From the NCBI GenBank assembly GCA_029259875.1, contig JAJDEK010000339.1:1-10017 (forward strand): 10,017 nt of DNA. Direction: 5' to 3'. Positions 7,801 to 10,017 of the stretch are shown here, piece after piece. This DNA is from Planctomycetaceae bacterium (GTDB lineage: Bacteria > Planctomycetota > Planctomycetia > Planctomycetales > Planctomycetaceae). The notes beneath the pieces were generated by a model. That model ran no database searches and was not told the DNA's origin. It was given only the letters and a program-made list of their open reading frames with translations. Numbering within the stretch: position 1 is the stretch's first letter; the number at the start of each line of letters is the position of its first letter. The position numbers were made by a program, and so were the translations under genes.

Positions 7801-8239
7801 TGGTCCAGCAACCACTCTGGAATTTCAAGCATTATCCCGTTCCATGATTGTTTTCATTGGTGCTGGAACTTCTCTACTACTGGGGTTCATTTTAATGAGC
7901 ATCTCACCCCTCAGGAGTGTCTTGGTGCTATTGATAATGATGACCGCTGTTTCTGCAGTAGCATTGTGGTATACCGCTCCTGTGGAAGTACTTTTACAGC
8001 CTGCAATTTTTGGATTATTATTGGCTGTTGTGGCGGCACTGATTAATGGGACATCTCGAAAACGAAGAGAATCGAAGCTTTTAACAATGTCTGCACACAG
8101 CGATTTTATACCACCTCCCTCATATTCTGAACGCATTCAACCTTCCGAAGTTGATCCCGAAGACATTACAGCTGTCAGACCTGGTTCTGAAGTAGTTGAC
8201 AAACCCGTATCTTCATCAGAAGCCGGGGCGAATCGATGA
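4817..8239 (+). CDS. large exported beta-rich protein with three C-terminal membrane helices, function unknown
   Basis: I do not recognise a named family. ATG 4817 is chosen because it puts a clean signal peptide at the N-terminus (R6, hydrophobic 7-21, likely cleavage after A31 in NLYA-Q); the frame stays open upstream to TTG 4736 but those residues would spoil the signal. The product is 1140 aa. Residues 33-93 are a Lys/Ser/Glu-rich, probably disordered linker. Residues of about 95-1000 alternate short hydrophobic strands with polar loops, as in stacked beta-sandwich domains. Recognisable pieces include PLPNLSLDQV (104-113), LPQTAVSNLQLKVP (230-243), GWELELM (501-507) and FRARRP (542-547). 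Helices lie at about 1009-1029, 1033-1053 and 1056-1078, followed by the basic RKRR and a polar cytosolic tail. The topology fits a large domain outside the cytoplasm anchored at its C-terminal end. The gene is coupled to the next one, which carries related motifs. Confidence 0.85.
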   Translation: MSYFARLLIVSLGLFLLLSFGVEHSSDNLYAQKQSTLRDNAKKSESKANLEKTPLKAAKQDKGSPKSEKGVSGSKASKVEKQRQEKANTKQEVFIKGDDGQYLPLPNLSLDQVLDYLKQKQVIQPEHSPKYAVSSVSLSGEVKKDRAILEARIVVLINEADTWIRVPLKLNESIFLKTSYSGEGESSPGGFNRTEGYLWWFRGKGTHEINLTLSISLKQQLPSRRLQLLLPQTAVSNLQLKVPLPQISLEVPTGVAVSKKAISDNQSLVEMFGLGDQLDLSWQPIPDEKKVETVLQAETLLTTDFTSDSVLLNASQSIKALTGSFQSVKVKLPETFQLLDVKCEGYKSHKVAKGNLVEVSLTEPTVGPIELQWTLETEFPEANGHFLIDGFDVERAKRQTGIIDIQTLEGYRIFREEGQNKFVYQIKSNQKDLDSSYRFLKQPFQLPLQIERVKPYFSAKPYYLVQMYGNRAELEARVQINVFQGALDKVSINWPHRVEEGWELELMQEPSLTEAIEIDQTQAGRININLLKRSKGAFEITFRARRPVIADEEPFSFTLPEIKAPSLSATSLVIANNFNVVTDLTPSPKTQVLSSPLVQIKKFSLPPEVQALRKNEFQIQPGANEFSAVVSIHTQEIVATSAALLEVDDSKVRVEQEIKYLIEYEPLSEVRLLVPLSLKNHVDFYLDDEQNPLVPTWISDESDPIQNARLSLRSKKLGPVKITAIYLLPQISETEVSVPLIRSDDVPYSESRFELLLQDEAGSDHIEVESMDSAWQQQLAMNKNAFWRAVDPEADINLKLKKSDSPALFSYAIRQAWIHCSLDLAGLYKARAQYQFPVTPRTLSFKMPENANIKIDEVWWNEQPITFNQTLETSNEYLLSLPVTKRNENLLNVLTIKYHSTKRMQDSHFSLLSVGAAEFSNNLWVEKTMWKVSLPNNEHLFTIPRGYTPQFRWENQGVFWSRQFAGQDEIPVALKNAPLEPNDSSGMNGYQFYRLGPATTLEFQALSRSMIVFIGAGTSLLLGFILMSISPLRSVLVLLIMMTAVSAVALWYTAPVEVLLQPAIFGLLLAVVAALINGTSRKRRESKLLTMSAHSDFIPPPSYSERIQPSEVDPEDITAVRPGSEVVDKPVSSSEAGANR

Positions 8240-10017
8240 TAGCGATTTCGAGAATACTGTTGAATCAGAGTTGGGCCAGTAAAGTGGCCTATCTCTCTTT
8301 GATAGGAATGATGTCCTTGTTCCAGCCGGATTTGTTGGCCGCCGAGAACAATGTGTTCGATATTTCACCTTCGTTACAAATAAAAGAAGTTACAGTTTCT
8401 GGTAAAGATACTTCTCAATGGCCCCAGGGGAATTGGTATCCGATCTCTTCAAAAAAATACCAATCACTCAAAAATAGAGCTTTGTTAAAAAAAAATACGC
8501 CAAAGAGTTCTTGGATTCAAGAAGCGACTTATGAAGCTACATTAGACGGTGATCACTTGATTAATGGCCGTTTAAACTATGTTTTACACTGTTCCAAAAA
8601 TGAACCGAAATTTGTCGAACTCTCAAATTTAAATCTTGCGATTCATGAATTGAAATGGGGCAAACAGGATGTTGTCTGGGGGTTGGCACCCAATCAAAAA
8701 AAATTGTTACTCGTCGATCATTTTAATGATCCGTTATTTGGACGGTGGAGCTTGAAAGGCCGACAGCTACCCCACCGAACAGAATTTTTGTTCCAACTAC
8801 CTGAAACAGTCGTTTCTCGTATTAATCTTAAAGTTCCACAAGGAATGATCCTTACTACTTCTGTGGGTTATGTATCGGGACCTACGAAATCGGATGTCCC
8901 CAATTATGATCTATGGCAGATCGAGTTAGGTGGTCAGTCTCAATTTCAAGCTGTGATACATCAAAAGGAAAAACAGCAAAATGCGTCTGCACAAATTCTT
9001 TACCATCAATTTGCGCAAGTAGGTGTTCGTGAAGATGGTTTAAGATTGCGGGAAGATTTTCAAATAGAAGTCCTGAATGAACCGGTCAGGAGATTGGAGT
9101 TTGAAGCTGCAGCAGGATTTGAAATCTATTCGGTTACTTTAGGCAATGATCTGGCATTACCATTTGATATTAAAAAACAGAAAGACAGCAGCCTGATTAT
9201 CGTCGATTTGATCGATCCACTTATTGGAATCAGTCGGCCTTTATCTGTTCGCGCATTAGCATCACCCTCGTTAGAGGGAGAAATTACGATCCCTCGATTA
9301 AAATTAACACAGGCTCACTATTTGGGGGGGACAGTTCACGTTGATATTTCTGCTCCCTTGGAAACTCATGAAATTAAATTAACTGATTTGCGCCAGACAG
9401 GAGTACTCATCCAAGAGGAACAAGGAGAGTCATACGACTTCAAGCAATATTCTTCAGATGCTCGCTTGTCGTATCGATTAGCCTTACCGGATCTGAATCT
9501 TTCTGCCAGAGTGCATAGCCTGATTCAAGTGAAAGATAAAATATGGAAATTGAAATCGCGAATACATTGGGCCTCAGCGGCAGGTTCTACCTATCGTCTT
9601 GAATCCATCATTCCCGCTGGATGGGAGATTACTCAAGTGAGTAGTTTGTCCGGGAATAATTCTGGGGATTTGGTCTGGGATGTAGAACAAAGTGGCAAAC
9701 AACAAAAGTTGAGAATTCGGCTTCCTATTTCCGTGTCCCCTGATTCTCCTTATTCTATAGAGATTCAAGCGAAACGATTAATTCCTGGATCGAATCGGGC
9801 CTTTAGCCTCTTCGGCGTTAATCCTTTGGGGTGTGATAACATAGATCGATTTTTAGAACTTACTGCAGCTTCAGAAAATAAATGGTTCTTTGAGCCAGGC
9901 AAAGAGGTCGAAGAGATACAGTCAAGTGGGCTTCCCCAAAACTGGGAATATCCGATTTCGAAATCGGGCAAGACTCAGTATTTTCATCTCTCTCCCTATT
10001 CGGGTTCAAGATGGGGT
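8236..10017 (+). CDS. large exported beta-rich protein, likely relative of its upstream neighbour, cut by window edge
   Basis: ATG 8236 overlaps the stop of the preceding gene as ATGA, and 594 codons run open to the right edge, so the C-terminus is missing. No Shine-Dalgarno is visible, which fits translational coupling. The N-terminus has a signal peptide with a long N-region, a hydrophobic core at about 17-35 and likely cleavage near LLAA-EN (35-38). The rest is beta-rich without catalytic motifs I can name. Motifs shared with the upstream protein occur in the same order: LPETVVSRINLKVP (188-201), an LP/G-type strand block around 290-345, and GWEITQV (462-468) followed about 45 residues later by IQAKR (510-514). 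The gene contains homopolymer runs A9 (8487-8495), A8 (8696-8703) and G7 (9324-9330), and the frame is intact across all three. Function unknown; a joint envelope role with its neighbour is inferred. Confidence 0.8.
   Translation, partial: MIAISRILLNQSWASKVAYLSLIGMMSLFQPDLLAAENNVFDISPSLQIKEVTVSGKDTSQWPQGNWYPISSKKYQSLKNRALLKKNTPKSSWIQEATYEATLDGDHLINGRLNYVLHCSKNEPKFVELSNLNLAIHELKWGKQDVVWGLAPNQKKLLLVDHFNDPLFGRWSLKGRQLPHRTEFLFQLPETVVSRINLKVPQGMILTTSVGYVSGPTKSDVPNYDLWQIELGGQSQFQAVIHQKEKQQNASAQILYHQFAQVGVREDGLRLREDFQIEVLNEPVRRLEFEAAAGFEIYSVTLGNDLALPFDIKKQKDSSLIIVDLIDPLIGISRPLSVRALASPSLEGEITIPRLKLTQAHYLGGTVHVDISAPLETHEIKLTDLRQTGVLIQEEQGESYDFKQYSSDARLSYRLALPDLNLSARVHSLIQVKDKIWKLKSRIHWASAAGSTYRLESIIPAGWEITQVSSLSGNNSGDLVWDVEQSGKQQKLRIRLPISVSPDSPYSIEIQAKRLIPGSNRAFSLFGVNPLGCDNIDRFLELTAASENKWFFEPGKEVEEIQSSGLPQNWEYPISKSGKTQYFHLSPYSGSRWG

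Noticed and set aside
7825..8136. Minus-strand reading frame of 103 codons
   Set aside because: It is antisense to the membrane helices of the large exported protein and has no recognisable domain; it is probably a codon-usage shadow.

Overview
The window looks like a planctomycete chromosome, probably of the Planctomycetaceae (Gimesia-like). This is inferred from its moderate, somewhat AT-leaning base composition, from a compact Tad/Flp pilus cluster led by a TadV-type peptidase, from several starts without a clear Shine-Dalgarno sequence, and from two very large secreted beta-rich proteins of a planctomycete-like style. No rRNA, tRNA, CRISPR array or insertion sequence is visible, so the taxonomy rests on gene style alone.

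Left part, minus strand (about 3148 down to 1): a Tad pilus gene run in the order tadV-type prepilin peptidase (2579-3148), TadE-type pseudopilin (2106-2525), cpaB/rcpC (884-1972) and a TadG-like protein whose C-terminus lies beyond the left edge (1-818). Together they would process minor pilins and assemble an adhesive Flp pilus across the envelope. No major Flp pilin, secretin or ATPase gene lies in the window. The 133-base gap before cpaB holds a hairpin that pairs with a strong ribosome-binding sequence. A possible 18-codon leader follows it, and its stop overlaps the GTG start of cpaB.

Middle (3149-3774): a 626-base non-coding divergent region. It should hold the promoters of the tad run (leftward) and of an inositol-monophosphatase family gene (rightward). 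It contains a direct repeat built on TACC(T)ATTACTAG close to tadV. The monophosphatase gene probably starts at TTG 3775, not at the upstream GTG, because a textbook AAGGAGG lies 8 bases before the TTG.

Right part, plus strand (4817 to the edge): two translationally coupled genes (ATGA overlap at 8236-8239) encode large exported proteins. The first (1140 aa) has a signal peptide, a lysine-rich linker, a long beta-rich region and three C-terminal membrane helices. The second (at least 594 aa, open at the right edge) has a signal peptide and shares short motifs with the first in the same order. I do not recognise their function. They are the best candidate here for an undescribed envelope system.
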